From NCBI GenBank assembly GCA_963844855.1, contig CAWJQP010000018.1, positions 1 through 64,000 on the forward strand: a DNA stretch of 64,000 nucleotides, in the 5' to 3' direction. The notes under the pieces are model-generated. The model was not told the origin of the DNA and searched no databases. It worked only from the letters and a program-made list of their open reading frames with translations. Numbering within the stretch: position 1 is the stretch's first letter; every line of letters starts with the position of its first letter. Source of the stretch: DASQDN01 sp963844855 (GTDB lineage Bacteria; Acidobacteriota; Terriglobia; Bryobacterales; Bryobacteraceae). Positions 46,485-55,684 of this stretch are shown piece by piece. The position numbers were made by a program, and so were the translations under genes.

Positions 46485-47330
46485 ATGAGTGATTCTCCCA
46501 TCAGCGGAGCGGACTTTAAGAATCAATTGCGTAGCGGTACGCCCAAGATGGGGCTGTTCGTTAATTCGCACAGCACCACCGTAGCCGAGCAACTCGCCCA
46601 CAGCGGGTACGATTGGCTTCTCGTGGATACGCAGCACGGGCCGATGAGTTCGGAAACGCTTTCGACGATGTTGTGCGCCATAGCGAGCGGTGGAGCAAAG
46701 TCGATGGTACGCGTGGCCGGTTACCACGACCGGGGCGGCATTCAGCAGGCGCTCGATCTCGGCGCCGATGGGGTTTTGGTGCCCTACATTAACACTGCGG
46801 AGGAGGCCGAACAGGCGGTTAGCTGTGCGCGTTACCCCACCCAGGGAACCCGCTCCGTCTACTTCCCGCAACGAAGCACAAACAAAGCGGGCCTGTTAGG
46901 ATACGTCGGTAACGCGAATAAAAACATCATCGTCGCGTTGCAGGTTGAGACGGCCTCATGTATCGAGAACATCGAGGCGATCGCGGCAGTACCAGGTGTC
47001 GACATCCTTTTCCTTGGTCAGAACGACCTCTGTATGTCAATGGGCTTGTATGAAAAGTACGAGTTTCCACACATGTACACGAGTCCCGAGTTGGGGGCTG
47101 CGACAGACAACTTGGTGGCGCAAGCTGGCAAAAACAATGTGATTCTCGGCGTATTCCTTTTCGGCACGGCGCGAGTGGGCGAATTCCTGGACAAAGGATT
47201 TACTTTCATCAGCGTCGGCAATGACCTGCACCACGTATTGACACAAGCCACGACGTACGTAAAGGAAATCGAAGCGATCGCCCAAGGAAAGCGGAAGACC
47301 TGGGCTCGGGCCGCTACCTCTCTGATCTAA
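46485..47330 (+). CDS. HpcH/HpaI-family aldolase
   Basis: 281 aa, class II pyruvate aldolase fold. Motifs: YDWLLVDTQHGPMSSETL (His), MVRVAGYHDRGGIQQALDLG (Arg), GVLVPYINTAEEAEQAV, LQVETASCIENIEAIAAVPG (metal Glu), FLGQNDLCMSMGL (metal Asp; relatives have GPxDLS). The reaction is a retro-aldol cleavage of a 4-hydroxy-2-oxo acid to pyruvate plus an aldehyde; the substrate is unknown. ATG 46485 follows AAGGAG. Stand-alone, divergent from the broken methyltransferase. Confidence 0.88.
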   Translation: MSDSPISGADFKNQLRSGTPKMGLFVNSHSTTVAEQLAHSGYDWLLVDTQHGPMSSETLSTMLCAIASGGAKSMVRVAGYHDRGGIQQALDLGADGVLVPYINTAEEAEQAVSCARYPTQGTRSVYFPQRSTNKAGLLGYVGNANKNIIVALQVETASCIENIEAIAAVPGVDILFLGQNDLCMSMGLYEKYEFPHMYTSPELGAATDNLVAQAGKNNVILGVFLFGTARVGEFLDKGFTFISVGNDLHHVLTQATTYVKEIEAIAQGKRKTWARAATSLI

Positions 47331-47384
47331 CCAGCCTCCAATGGACCGGCGTCCTGCAAAAGGGCGCCTGTTCATCGGTTCCCA

Positions 47385-48845
47385 ATGACAAAATCGACCT
47401 TAAACGCAATTGCGGGATTCATCGCGGTTGCGTTAATCGGCATGTATTTTTTCTACATGTCGCGCGTGAGTCTGCATACGGGCTTCTCGCATGATGATCT
47501 GATGAACACCTACCTTGCATGGCGTGAGCCATGGAGTGATGTTCTGCTTTCGAACCTCTTCGTCCCGACAAAAGTAATCCGTCCCTTCGGAGCGCTGTTT
47601 TACGTCACGCTATTCGATCGATTTGGCTTCGATCCAGTCCCGTTTCGTTTGGTCTGCTATGCAGCTCTTTGGTTCAATATTTTCCTAATGTTCACCGTCG
47701 CGCGTTACCTGACACAGCGATATGAGGCGGCGCTGCTTGTCACATTCCTGCATTGTCATCGATCTGAGTATTTTTCGTTCTATTACGGCTCCGGTTACTG
47801 CTACGACATATTCGCATTCACGTTTTACTTTTCTGCGATCGCGATCTATCTGCGTGTTCGATCGACAGGAAGGATTCTTCGAGGCTACGAATTGGTCGCC
47901 GTCGCGGTTCTTTATGCGTGCGCAGTGAATGCAAAGGAAGCCGCCGCTTCGTTGCCGGCGATCTTGCTTGCCTATGAGTTAACCATTCGTCCCCACGGAT
48001 CGTTCGGGCCTGTCGCTACATGGCTCAAGCAGGAAGGTCGAGGAATCATCGCTACCGGACTTGTGGGTATCGCCTTCGTTTGGGCGCGCTTCACAGGTCC
48101 GAATAATCTGCTCAACCATCCTGCTTACACACCGCTCTTTACACTAGGCAGATATCTCGAATCGACAGCAACCTACTTGAATGACCTGGTAGTCAGGCCG
48201 GCGTTTTTTAACCCAGCGTCGGCTGGTTATCTTCTTCTAGCCCTGCTCGTGATTGCAGCTTTGATCCGGAACCGGACCCTTCTCTTCGCGTGGATATTAA
48301 TCGTTGTTGGTTCCGCCCCGATAGCCTTTGTTCAGCCGCGCGGGCTCGCGAGTTATTACATTCCTACTATTGGGTACAGTTTCTATGCCGGGATCCTACT
48401 CGTACAGTTAGGCGATCTCCTAACCCGTGCATTTCGCCAGATTCCTGCGCTTGTTTGGCACTCAGCCATCTTCCTCGCCGTATTTCTAATAGTCGTCCCG
48501 TTCGAACGTAACCACGCTGCTGTTTACCGCAAATCTTACTGGGACGAGTGGAAGCGTATTCAGCTGACCGCCGATTACTATAAGGCCCATCCCGAGTGGT
48601 TCGGTCCTGAAAAGAGTCTGCTCATCGTTAACGATCCGCTACAAGGGGGAAACTGGGACAGTACATTTATCGCCTACTTGATCGGTGGACATAAATCAAT
48701 GCGTGTGCAGAAGCTTTCCGAGATGAATCCCAAACCTACTCAGGAAGAGATCGCAACTTATTCGACGATCATCGCCTTTCGTGATGGCCGCTACGTCTCG
48801 CTCAAGCCCGAAGAAGTAGCTGATCCGGAGCACATCAGTCGTTGA
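47385..48845 (+). CDS. Multi-pass membrane protein (GT-C-like), tandem copy 1
   Basis: 486 aa with about ten hydrophobic segments. The first periplasmic loop holds FSHDDLMNTYLAWREPWSDV and VIRPFGALFYVTLFDRFGF, with acidic pairs typical of GT-C glycosyltransferases. Later GSGYCYDIFAFTFYFSAIA, NAKEAAASLPAILLAYEL and ARFTGPNNLLNHPAY are conserved in the next gene too. Exact family unassigned. ATG 47385. The stop overlaps the TTG start of its neighbour (TTGA). Confidence 0.72.
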   Translation: MTKSTLNAIAGFIAVALIGMYFFYMSRVSLHTGFSHDDLMNTYLAWREPWSDVLLSNLFVPTKVIRPFGALFYVTLFDRFGFDPVPFRLVCYAALWFNIFLMFTVARYLTQRYEAALLVTFLHCHRSEYFSFYYGSGYCYDIFAFTFYFSAIAIYLRVRSTGRILRGYELVAVAVLYACAVNAKEAAASLPAILLAYELTIRPHGSFGPVATWLKQEGRGIIATGLVGIAFVWARFTGPNNLLNHPAYTPLFTLGRYLESTATYLNDLVVRPAFFNPASAGYLLLALLVIAALIRNRTLLFAWILIVVGSAPIAFVQPRGLASYYIPTIGYSFYAGILLVQLGDLLTRAFRQIPALVWHSAIFLAVFLIVVPFERNHAAVYRKSYWDEWKRIQLTADYYKAHPEWFGPEKSLLIVNDPLQGGNWDSTFIAYLIGGHKSMRVQKLSEMNPKPTQEEIATYSTIIAFRDGRYVSLKPEEVADPEHISR

Positions 48846-50296
48846 TTCGCTACGAAAAACTTCGTGTCGCCGCAATCGCCGGAGCCGTCGTTGGGCTCAT
48901 CATCTACTTTTGGAAATTCACTCACGTCAGCCTTCGAACAGGTCTGGGCCACGACGACCTGATGAACATTTTCTTCGCCTGGAGAGAACCCTTTGCTGAC
49001 GTAGTGAAAGCCAATCTCTTCTTTCGCACGAATGTCATCCGCCCTTTCGGAGCGCTATTCTATGCGCTGTTCTTCGACTGGTTCGGACTGGACGGGTTCC
49101 CGTACCGGGTGTTTATTTACGCGGTGCTGTGGATGAATGTAGGTTTGACGTACCTATTCGTGCGTCGTTTGACGAACTCCCCCGAGGTCGGTCTCCTCGC
49201 GACGCTTCTTCATTGCTATCACGCGCATTTCTTTCCGATGTACTACGGGTCGGGCTATTGCTACGACGTGTTGGCATTTTTCTTTTATTACTCGGCGATG
49301 ACGTTAGCCTTATGGACGCGTCGAAATGGCGATTATCCGGGAATAGCTTCTTGTGTACTACTGATAGCCCTGACGGCATGCGGCATGAATTCTAAAGAAG
49401 CAGCCGCATCGCTTCCGGCACTGCTCTTGATCTACGAGCTGATTTATCACCCGCCGAAATCCATCTCGTGGCTTTGGCGGGAAGCGCGAGCAGTCGTTGT
49501 GACGGGCGGCGTAAGTCTTTTGTATCTCTGGGCTCGTTTTACGGGCCCGAATAATCTTCTGGATCATCCGGCTTATAAACCGGTTTTCACGATCTCGCGT
49601 TTTCTCGAGTCGACGGCTTCCTACATGAGTGACCTGACGTATCGGTCACTGATTTTCACTCCAACCTCCACAGTCGCGGTGCTGGCATGCATGTTAGCGC
49701 TTGCTTTAGTGACCCGCAACCGGAATCTGTTATTTGCTTGGATGCTCATCCTCGTGGCATCGGCGCCCATTGTTTTCATTGAGCCCCGGGGGCTCTCGGC
49801 GTACTACATTGCGCTGGTAGGCTTTGCGATCTTCATAGCCGTTGTCGTTGCTCGCGCGCGCGAATTCCTCATGCGAGAAATGTCCCCCGCAGCAGCGCTG
49901 ATTTCGAAGGCGGCAATCTTCATACTGTTACTCATCTCCTTGTGGCGTTGGAACGTTAGGCATATGCCCAACCCTGGCGATCACTGGGATCAGCTTGCAC
50001 TGATCAATAGAGCCGTATCGGAATTCGGCGGCCATCCGGAGTGGTTCCAAGCCGGCTCCAGTATGCTCATCATCAATGACCCCTTTCCCGAATACGAATG
50101 GGCCACAAGCTTCATCGCCTTACTTTCGGGAAAGGACAAGGCTATGCGCGTTAACACTTTGGTGAAACTTGACCCGAAACCAGACAAAGATGCGATCGCT
50201 TCCTATCGGTGGGTCATCGGCTACAGGAATGGAAAGTACGTCGAACTCGACCGCGCAGCCCTGCTTCTCCCCCGTGTTCTTCCCCGGCCTCAGTAA
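48842..50296 (+). CDS. Multi-pass membrane protein (GT-C-like), tandem copy 2
   Basis: 484 aa, paralogue of the preceding gene: LGHDDLMNIFFAWREPFADV, VIRPFGALFYALFFDWFGL, GSGYCYDVLAFFFYYSAMTL, NSKEAAASLPALLLIYEL, ARFTGPNNLLDHPAYKPVF and a soluble-looking end VKLDPKPDKDAIASYRWVIG (NPKPTQEEIATYSTIIAF in copy 1). Start is TTG at 48842, overlapping the previous stop by 4 nt. Possibly a mannosyl/glucosyl-type lipid-linked glycosyltransferase pair; inference only. Confidence 0.72.
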   Translation: MIRYEKLRVAAIAGAVVGLIIYFWKFTHVSLRTGLGHDDLMNIFFAWREPFADVVKANLFFRTNVIRPFGALFYALFFDWFGLDGFPYRVFIYAVLWMNVGLTYLFVRRLTNSPEVGLLATLLHCYHAHFFPMYYGSGYCYDVLAFFFYYSAMTLALWTRRNGDYPGIASCVLLIALTACGMNSKEAAASLPALLLIYELIYHPPKSISWLWREARAVVVTGGVSLLYLWARFTGPNNLLDHPAYKPVFTISRFLESTASYMSDLTYRSLIFTPTSTVAVLACMLALALVTRNRNLLFAWMLILVASAPIVFIEPRGLSAYYIALVGFAIFIAVVVARAREFLMREMSPAAALISKAAIFILLLISLWRWNVRHMPNPGDHWDQLALINRAVSEFGGHPEWFQAGSSMLIINDPFPEYEWATSFIALLSGKDKAMRVNTLVKLDPKPDKDAIASYRWVIGYRNGKYVELDRAALLLPRVLPRPQ

Positions 50297-50341
50297 CGCG
50301 ACTGTGATATAAATATGGCCGGCTAAAGGAGGCCAACCCTC

Positions 50342-52438
50342 TTGAAAGTTTACGAAGGCAAGGATATACGCAATGTCGGTGTCGTGGGCCACGGACATTG
50401 CGGCAAAACGATGCTCACGTCCGCCCTTCTCTATACAGCCGGAGCAGTGAACCGTCTGACCCGGCCGGATGAGGGGAACACGGTAACCGACTTCGACGAA
50501 GAAGAGATTCAACGGAAATTCACGATCTCCACATCACTCGCAGTAGCCGAGTGGAAGAAAACGAAAATCAATATCCTCGATACTCCTGGCTTCAATCTAT
50601 TCATTCAAGACACGCGGTCATCGCTGGTCGCAGCCGACGCCGTGCTCATCGTAGTCGATGGAGTCGCGGGTGTGGAAGTGCAAACCGAAAAGGTCTACTC
50701 TTTCGCGGAAGAATTTCATCTCCCGCATGCGTTTTTCATCAATCGGCTCGACCGCGACCGCGCAGACTTCCAGCGTTGTGTCGACAACATTCATGAGATC
50801 TTTGGCCGCCCCTGCGTTCCGATCCAACTCCCAATCGGCAGTGAAAAGAACTTCAAGGGTGTGGTCGACCTCCTCTCCATGAAGGCTTACACGTACGAAT
50901 CGGGCGGGGACGGCAAGGGAAAAGAAGGTCCTATTCCCGCTGACATGGAGCAGGCAGCAAAAGACGCGCACGAAGCGCTCGTCGAGATCATTGCAGAAGG
51001 CAATGACGCCCTGATGGAAGAGTTTTTCAACGAAGGTACTCTCCCCGAAGAGCATATGGTTGCCGGGTTGCGCGAGGCTACCGCCAAGGACAAACTATTC
51101 CCCATTCTATGTGGCTCGGCGCTCGGCAATATGGGAATAGATCTGCTGCTGAATTTCCTCGTTGACTACTTCCCATCGGCTGTCGAACACGACCCCGTAC
51201 ACGCCACCGCCGGCGACCAGCGTGTTGATCGCACCATTGCCGACGGGGAACCACAGTCTGCATTCGTGTTCAAAACCATGGCTGACCCCTTCGCCGGCCG
51301 TGTCACGTACTTCAAGGTCTACTCCGGCATCATCAAGAATGATGATCACCTGTTGAACATGCGGACAAGTACGGATGAGCGCCTTGCGCACGTCGGCGTT
51401 CCTATGGGGAAACAGATCGTCAGTGTACCCGAACTGCACGCGGGCGACATCGGGGTGGTCGCCAAGCTCCGAGATACTGTTACCGGCGATACGCTTGCTC
51501 CGAAAAGCTCCCCAGTCGTCTATGACGGCATCAAGGTTCCGGAACCATCGATCGCTTACGCCATCTCGGCAAAATCGCGGAATGACGAGGACCGAATGGG
51601 TAACGCGATTCACAAGATCCTCGAAGAGGATCAGACCCTTCGTTTCTATCGGGATCCGCAAACACACGAATTTCTGCTGGCCGGCGCTGGGCAGCAGCAT
51701 ATTGAGGTAATCGTCAGCCGCCTGAAGAAACGCTATAACGTCGACGTAGCGTTGCATGCGCCCAAAATTCCGTACCGGGAGACGATACGCGGCAAGGCCG
51801 ATGTTCAGGGCCGTCATAAGAAACAGACCGGCGGTCACGGTCAGTTCGGTGATTGCTGGATCAGGATGGAGCCTCTAGAACGGGGGGCTGGATTTCAATT
51901 TGGGAACGAAGTATTTGGAGGCGCGATACCTCGGAACTTTATTCCCGCAATTGAGAAAGGGATCATCGAAACGAGTGCCAACGGGTACTTGGCTGGATTT
52001 CCGGTCGTCGACTTCAAAGTAACCGTCTATGACGGCTCCTACCACGATGTTGACTCGTCGGAAATGGCGTTCAAACTCGCCGCGAGGAAAGCCTTCAAAG
52101 CTGCTATGGCTGTCTGCAAGCCGGCGATGCTGGAACCGGTCATGAACGTCGAGATCCAGGCTCCGGTAGAGTACGCCGGCGACTTGATGGGCGACATGAA
52201 CGGTCGTCGTGGCCGAATTTCCGGTATGGATACCAAGGGCGGGACCCAGATCATTAAGGCCCAGGTACCCATGGCCGAGATGTTGAATTATCAGAACGAC
52301 CTGATTTCCATGACACAAGGACGAGCCTCGTTCTCAATGGAATTCGACCACTACGACTACGTCCCGGCTCTGCAGGCGGAGAAGATCATCGCCGCCGCCA
52401 AGGCCGCCAAGGCTGGCATAGAGGAAGAAGACGAATAG
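50342..52438 (+). CDS. Elongation factor G-like translational GTPase
   Basis: 698 aa. G domain with GHGHCGKTMLTSALLY (P-loop), DTPGFN, and NRLDRD where canonical EF-G has NKxD (Lys to Arg). Domains II-V follow, with FAGRVTYFKVYSGIIKND, ISAKSRNDEDRMGNAIHKI, GQQHIEVIVSRLKKRYNVDV, GHGQFGDCWIRMEPLE and the domain V end QGRASFSMEFDHYDYVP. This resembles the EF-G2-like subfamily rather than the main fusA. The start is TTG at 50342 with AAAGGAGG about 9 nt upstream. A stem-loop follows the stop. Confidence 0.92.
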   Translation: MKVYEGKDIRNVGVVGHGHCGKTMLTSALLYTAGAVNRLTRPDEGNTVTDFDEEEIQRKFTISTSLAVAEWKKTKINILDTPGFNLFIQDTRSSLVAADAVLIVVDGVAGVEVQTEKVYSFAEEFHLPHAFFINRLDRDRADFQRCVDNIHEIFGRPCVPIQLPIGSEKNFKGVVDLLSMKAYTYESGGDGKGKEGPIPADMEQAAKDAHEALVEIIAEGNDALMEEFFNEGTLPEEHMVAGLREATAKDKLFPILCGSALGNMGIDLLLNFLVDYFPSAVEHDPVHATAGDQRVDRTIADGEPQSAFVFKTMADPFAGRVTYFKVYSGIIKNDDHLLNMRTSTDERLAHVGVPMGKQIVSVPELHAGDIGVVAKLRDTVTGDTLAPKSSPVVYDGIKVPEPSIAYAISAKSRNDEDRMGNAIHKILEEDQTLRFYRDPQTHEFLLAGAGQQHIEVIVSRLKKRYNVDVALHAPKIPYRETIRGKADVQGRHKKQTGGHGQFGDCWIRMEPLERGAGFQFGNEVFGGAIPRNFIPAIEKGIIETSANGYLAGFPVVDFKVTVYDGSYHDVDSSEMAFKLAARKAFKAAMAVCKPAMLEPVMNVEIQAPVEYAGDLMGDMNGRRGRISGMDTKGGTQIIKAQVPMAEMLNYQNDLISMTQGRASFSMEFDHYDYVPALQAEKIIAAAKAAKAGIEEEDE

Positions 52439-52449
52439 AACATGCTTGG

Positions 52450-52474
52450 AAGGGTGGCGCTCAGCGCCATCCTT
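52450..52474 (+). terminator. Stem-loop after the EF-G-like gene
   Basis: AAGGGTGGCGC, loop TCA, GCGCCATCCTT: an 11-bp stem with one G-T pair, starting 12 nt after the stop. There is no T-run, so it may be a weak terminator or an mRNA 3' stabiliser. Confidence 0.4.
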
Positions 52475-52527
52475 TCAACGCGCCAAGTGCTTGACGACAG
52501 CGACTCAAGTTTGTAGACTCAGTCGCG

Positions 52528-53724
52528 ATGCCGCCTCAGCAAGCCCTTCTTCATAACCGCCGAAAATTTCTTAGCTATCTTGCCGGAAGTCCGCTTCTGC
52601 TCGGACAGCAGATCAGCGACGTGATTACAGACCCAAGCGAGGCGCTCAACGTTTTTGATTTTGAGGCTGCTGCGCGCAAAGTTTTACCTCCCGCTCATTT
52701 CGGATACATGGCAACCGGAGTCGAGGATGACCTTACCCTAAAAGCGAACCGGGACGGGTTCGGCCGTATCTATCTCCGGCCTCGCCGACTGATCGACATC
52801 ACTCGAGCCGACATGAAAACCGAGATCTTCGGCGCGACGTGGGATTGTCCGATCGGCTTGGCGCCGGTTGGAAACGCCAAAGCATTCCATCCGGAGGGCG
52901 AAATCCCGACCACCCGCGCCGCCAAGGCAAAGAAGTGTTTGCAGATTCTTTCTACCGCGACCAATTCTTCCTTCGAAGATGTAGCTCAGGTTTTGGGCCG
53001 TCCACCTTGGTATCAGCTCTACGTCACATCTCGTTTCGACTTCACCGAGAGACTCGTAAAGCGTGTCGAATCGGCGGGCTGCCAGATCATTGCAGTCACG
53101 GTTGATACCCAGGCCGGACGCCGCATCGAGACCTTCGAGCGCTCGCGCCGGCTCGACAAGAGGGAATGCGTGTCGTGCCATGGCACTACACGGGAGGATT
53201 TTTATCGTCGAAAGCCCATGTTTCAAGGGCTTGATGTGACCGGCCTGACGACCCAGAACCCCGCGCTCACGTGGGAGCACCTCCGCCGAATTAAGAAAAT
53301 GACCTCAATGAAGGTTTTGCTCAAGGGAGTGGAAACGGCGGAAGACACCAAGCTATGCATTGAAAGCGGAATTGATGGTGTTATCGTTTCGAACCACGGC
53401 GGGCGAGCCGGGGAAACTGGCCGAGGCACGATCGAATGTTTGCCAGAGGTCGTTGAGGCCGCAGGTGGCAAAATTCCGGTAATGATCGATGGCGGCTTTC
53501 GTCGCGGTACCGATGTATTCAAGGCCCTGGCGCTCGGAGCCAAGGGAGTGTGTATCGGTCGTCCTTATATCTGGGCGCTTTCGGCGTTCGGACAAGCAGG
53601 TGTAGAGCGGGTCATCGACATGTTGCGACTCGAACTTGAATTAGTCATGAAGCAGTGTGGCGCCCGGTCGATCAGCGAGATCACCCGCGCTTCGGTTGGA
53701 TTCAGGGATCAGAGGCTCGGATAG
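52528..53724 (+). CDS. Exported FMN-dependent alpha-hydroxy-acid dehydrogenase with CxxCH
   Basis: 398 aa, FMN TIM barrel of the lactate/glycolate oxidase family. Barrel signatures: MATGVEDDLTLKANRDGFGR near 61, GLAPVGNAKAFHPEGE, ILSTATNSSFED, YQLYVTSRFDF, KVLLKGVETAED (Lys), IVSNHGGRAGETGRGTIECL (catalytic His-Gly-Gly-Arg), PVMIDGGFRRGTDVFKALAL and GVCIGRPYIWAL. N-terminus NRRKFLSYLAGSPLLLG matches a twin-arginine signal. A CVSCH haem-c motif lies at 214-218, in the loop after TVDTQAGRRIETFER. It oxidises a 2-hydroxy acid; electrons may go to the quinone pool or a cytochrome. The haem is a prediction. Confidence 0.87.
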   Translation: MPPQQALLHNRRKFLSYLAGSPLLLGQQISDVITDPSEALNVFDFEAAARKVLPPAHFGYMATGVEDDLTLKANRDGFGRIYLRPRRLIDITRADMKTEIFGATWDCPIGLAPVGNAKAFHPEGEIPTTRAAKAKKCLQILSTATNSSFEDVAQVLGRPPWYQLYVTSRFDFTERLVKRVESAGCQIIAVTVDTQAGRRIETFERSRRLDKRECVSCHGTTREDFYRRKPMFQGLDVTGLTTQNPALTWEHLRRIKKMTSMKVLLKGVETAEDTKLCIESGIDGVIVSNHGGRAGETGRGTIECLPEVVEAAGGKIPVMIDGGFRRGTDVFKALALGAKGVCIGRPYIWALSAFGQAGVERVIDMLRLELELVMKQCGARSISEITRASVGFRDQRLG

Positions 53725-53749
53725 CCGTTCACCCCTCATTTGTGTCTGT

Positions 53750-53779
53750 TTGACCCAACGCCATAGCATCTTGACCCAA
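53750..53779 (+). promoter_or_regulatory. 9-bp direct repeats upstream of mltD
   Basis: TTGACCCAA, 12 nt, TTGACCCAA (period 21 bp), about 65-95 nt before the mltD ATG. The second copy could double as a -35 (TTGACC 53771-53776) with GATAAA 16 nt later as a poor -10. Two identical sites on one DNA face suggest a dimeric or paired regulator; identity unknown. Confidence 0.45.
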
Positions 53780-53843
53780 GGCGTCAGGATGGGATAAAGT
53801 CCAGGAATAGTGTAATCAAATCTTAAAACGCCAAAGGGGAAGA

Positions 53844-55544
53844 ATGATCCAAACCCGTAAGCGGCTCTCGTTCTGGCTTTGTTCAGTAAGTGTTTTATTT
53901 CTCAGTGGTTGTGCAGCAGGTCCTAGTTCTCAACATTTCACAGTGTCACTTATGCCACCGGCTCCACAGCAGGTGGTAGCTTCGACAGTTGCAGACAGTC
54001 CGGAAGTCAGAAGCCCTCAAAAAATCTCTGAAACACCAGTTTTTCTGAACGCCAGCCTACAAGTGCCACCGAGGCCATCTCAGACTGATGTTCGAATTCT
54101 CCGCGCGGAGGAACGCTTCGCAACTGGTAAAAAGGCATATCACGATGGGGACATCTTCACCGCCCGAGCTGAGTTCGACAAGGCAATCGACCTCCTCCTC
54201 ACTACCCCGGAAAGCCTTCCGGATCGCTCCAAAGTGGAACGTAAGCTCGAACAACTGGTGACAGCTATTCACAAGTACGACGTGAACGGCCTCGGAGCGG
54301 GCGATTTTTCCGGCGAGACTGCCTACGATAAGGCTCCCCTCGAGGATATCCTCGAGATGACCTTTCCGGTTGATCCGGAACTGAAGCCTCGCGTGAAAGA
54401 GCAGTTGACGGCAACTGTCTCGCAGCTTCCACTGCAAATGACCGATGCGGTTCTCAGCTACATCAACTATTTCAATTCTGATCGTGGGCGAAAGACTCTG
54501 ATTGCGGGCCTCCGACGCGCTGGTCGTTACAAGCCGCTAATTCAGCGCATCCTTGCAGAAGAAAGAGTCCCACAAGAACTCATTTACTTGGCGCAAGCCG
54601 AATCAGGGTTCCTCCCTCGAGCTGTCAGCCATAAAGCCGCCGTTGGCATGTGGCAGTTTGTGCAGTGGCGAGGGCGCCAATACGGCCTAAATCAGACCGC
54701 GTATACGGATGATCGTCTCGACCCTGAAAAAGCCACCCGTTCCGCCGCCCGACATCTCCGCGATCTCTACGAACACTTTGGTGATTGGTATCTCGCCATC
54801 GCGGGATATAACTGCGGTGACGGATGCGTCGAGAAGGCGGTTCAACGTACCGGTTATGCCGATTTTTGGGATCTTCGCGCTCGCAATGCGATTCCAAAGG
54901 AAACGACGAACTACGTCCCGATTATCGTCGCAATGACGATCATGCACAAGAATGCGAAGGATTACGGCCTTGAGGGTATCGAGATCGATCCTCCGCTGAC
55001 CTACGAAACGATCGAACTCGAAGCGCCTACGCACCTCGCGCTGGTCGCTGATATCGCCGACCGCTCGGCTTCAGACATTCGGGAATTGAATCCCTCTCTG
55101 CTCCGAAGCGTGGCGCCTGCGGGATTTGAGCTTCATGTCCCGGAAGCTTCCAAAGAAACCGTGATCGCCGGCCTGAAAACCATCCCTGCCGAGCGCCGAG
55201 CGTCCTGGCGAATCCACCGCGTGGGCCCCGGAGACACACTCGAATCGATCGCTCGCCGGTACAATATGCCGGTCAACAGCATCGCCGCAATCAACAATCA
55301 ATCCGATGCCGAAGTGGGAGATGCCCTAATCATTCCTACCGCATCCCAAGTGGAACGCCTCAGTAGGGCGTCATCGAAGAATTCGGCCAAGCGTCCGGCC
55401 AGCAGGAGATCCTCCGGCAAAGTAACAGCCAAGGCGGATCCCAAGCGTTCCGAGAAGCCCTCTGTAAAGAACGTCAAGGCCTCGAAAAGCGCCGCAGCGC
55501 GCCGGATGGCCTCCACGTATGTCAATTCGAGCGGCCTGAACTAA
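53844..55544 (+). CDS. mltD: Membrane-bound lytic murein transglycosylase D
   Basis: 566 aa. Lipoprotein signal with lipobox LSGC (Cys at 23), a helical MltD-type region, then the SLT catalytic domain (about 240-370; LAQAESGFLPRAVSHKAAVG with catalytic Glu, GMWQFVQWRGRQYGL, AIAGYNCGDGCVEKAVQRTG) and one LysM (about 455-495; IHRVGPGDTLESIARRYNMP). Relatives carry 1-3 LysM repeats. The extreme C-terminus is Lys/Ser/Ala rich. Outer-membrane peptidoglycan cleavage; a strong terminator follows. Confidence 0.93.
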   Translation: MIQTRKRLSFWLCSVSVLFLSGCAAGPSSQHFTVSLMPPAPQQVVASTVADSPEVRSPQKISETPVFLNASLQVPPRPSQTDVRILRAEERFATGKKAYHDGDIFTARAEFDKAIDLLLTTPESLPDRSKVERKLEQLVTAIHKYDVNGLGAGDFSGETAYDKAPLEDILEMTFPVDPELKPRVKEQLTATVSQLPLQMTDAVLSYINYFNSDRGRKTLIAGLRRAGRYKPLIQRILAEERVPQELIYLAQAESGFLPRAVSHKAAVGMWQFVQWRGRQYGLNQTAYTDDRLDPEKATRSAARHLRDLYEHFGDWYLAIAGYNCGDGCVEKAVQRTGYADFWDLRARNAIPKETTNYVPIIVAMTIMHKNAKDYGLEGIEIDPPLTYETIELEAPTHLALVADIADRSASDIRELNPSLLRSVAPAGFELHVPEASKETVIAGLKTIPAERRASWRIHRVGPGDTLESIARRYNMPVNSIAAINNQSDAEVGDALIIPTASQVERLSRASSKNSAKRPASRRSSGKVTAKADPKRSEKPSVKNVKASKSAAARRMASTYVNSSGLN

Positions 55545-55568
55545 AATAGTCCGTCACATAATCGGTAG

Positions 55569-55606
55569 CCCCGCGCATCCAACAATGTGCGGGGTTTTTG
55601 TTTTTT
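55569..55606 (+). terminator. Rho-independent terminator of mltD
   Basis: CCCCGCGCA, 8-nt loop, TGTGCGGGG: nine pairs including one G-T, followed by TTTTTGTTTTTT. It starts 25 nt after the mltD stop. Confidence 0.9.
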
Positions 55607-55684
55607 CTGGGGCAAACGCTTGCCTCGCATGCAAAACGAGTTATTCTATGTTGTGTTGTAACGCTGGATAGGAGGCATTTTCGA

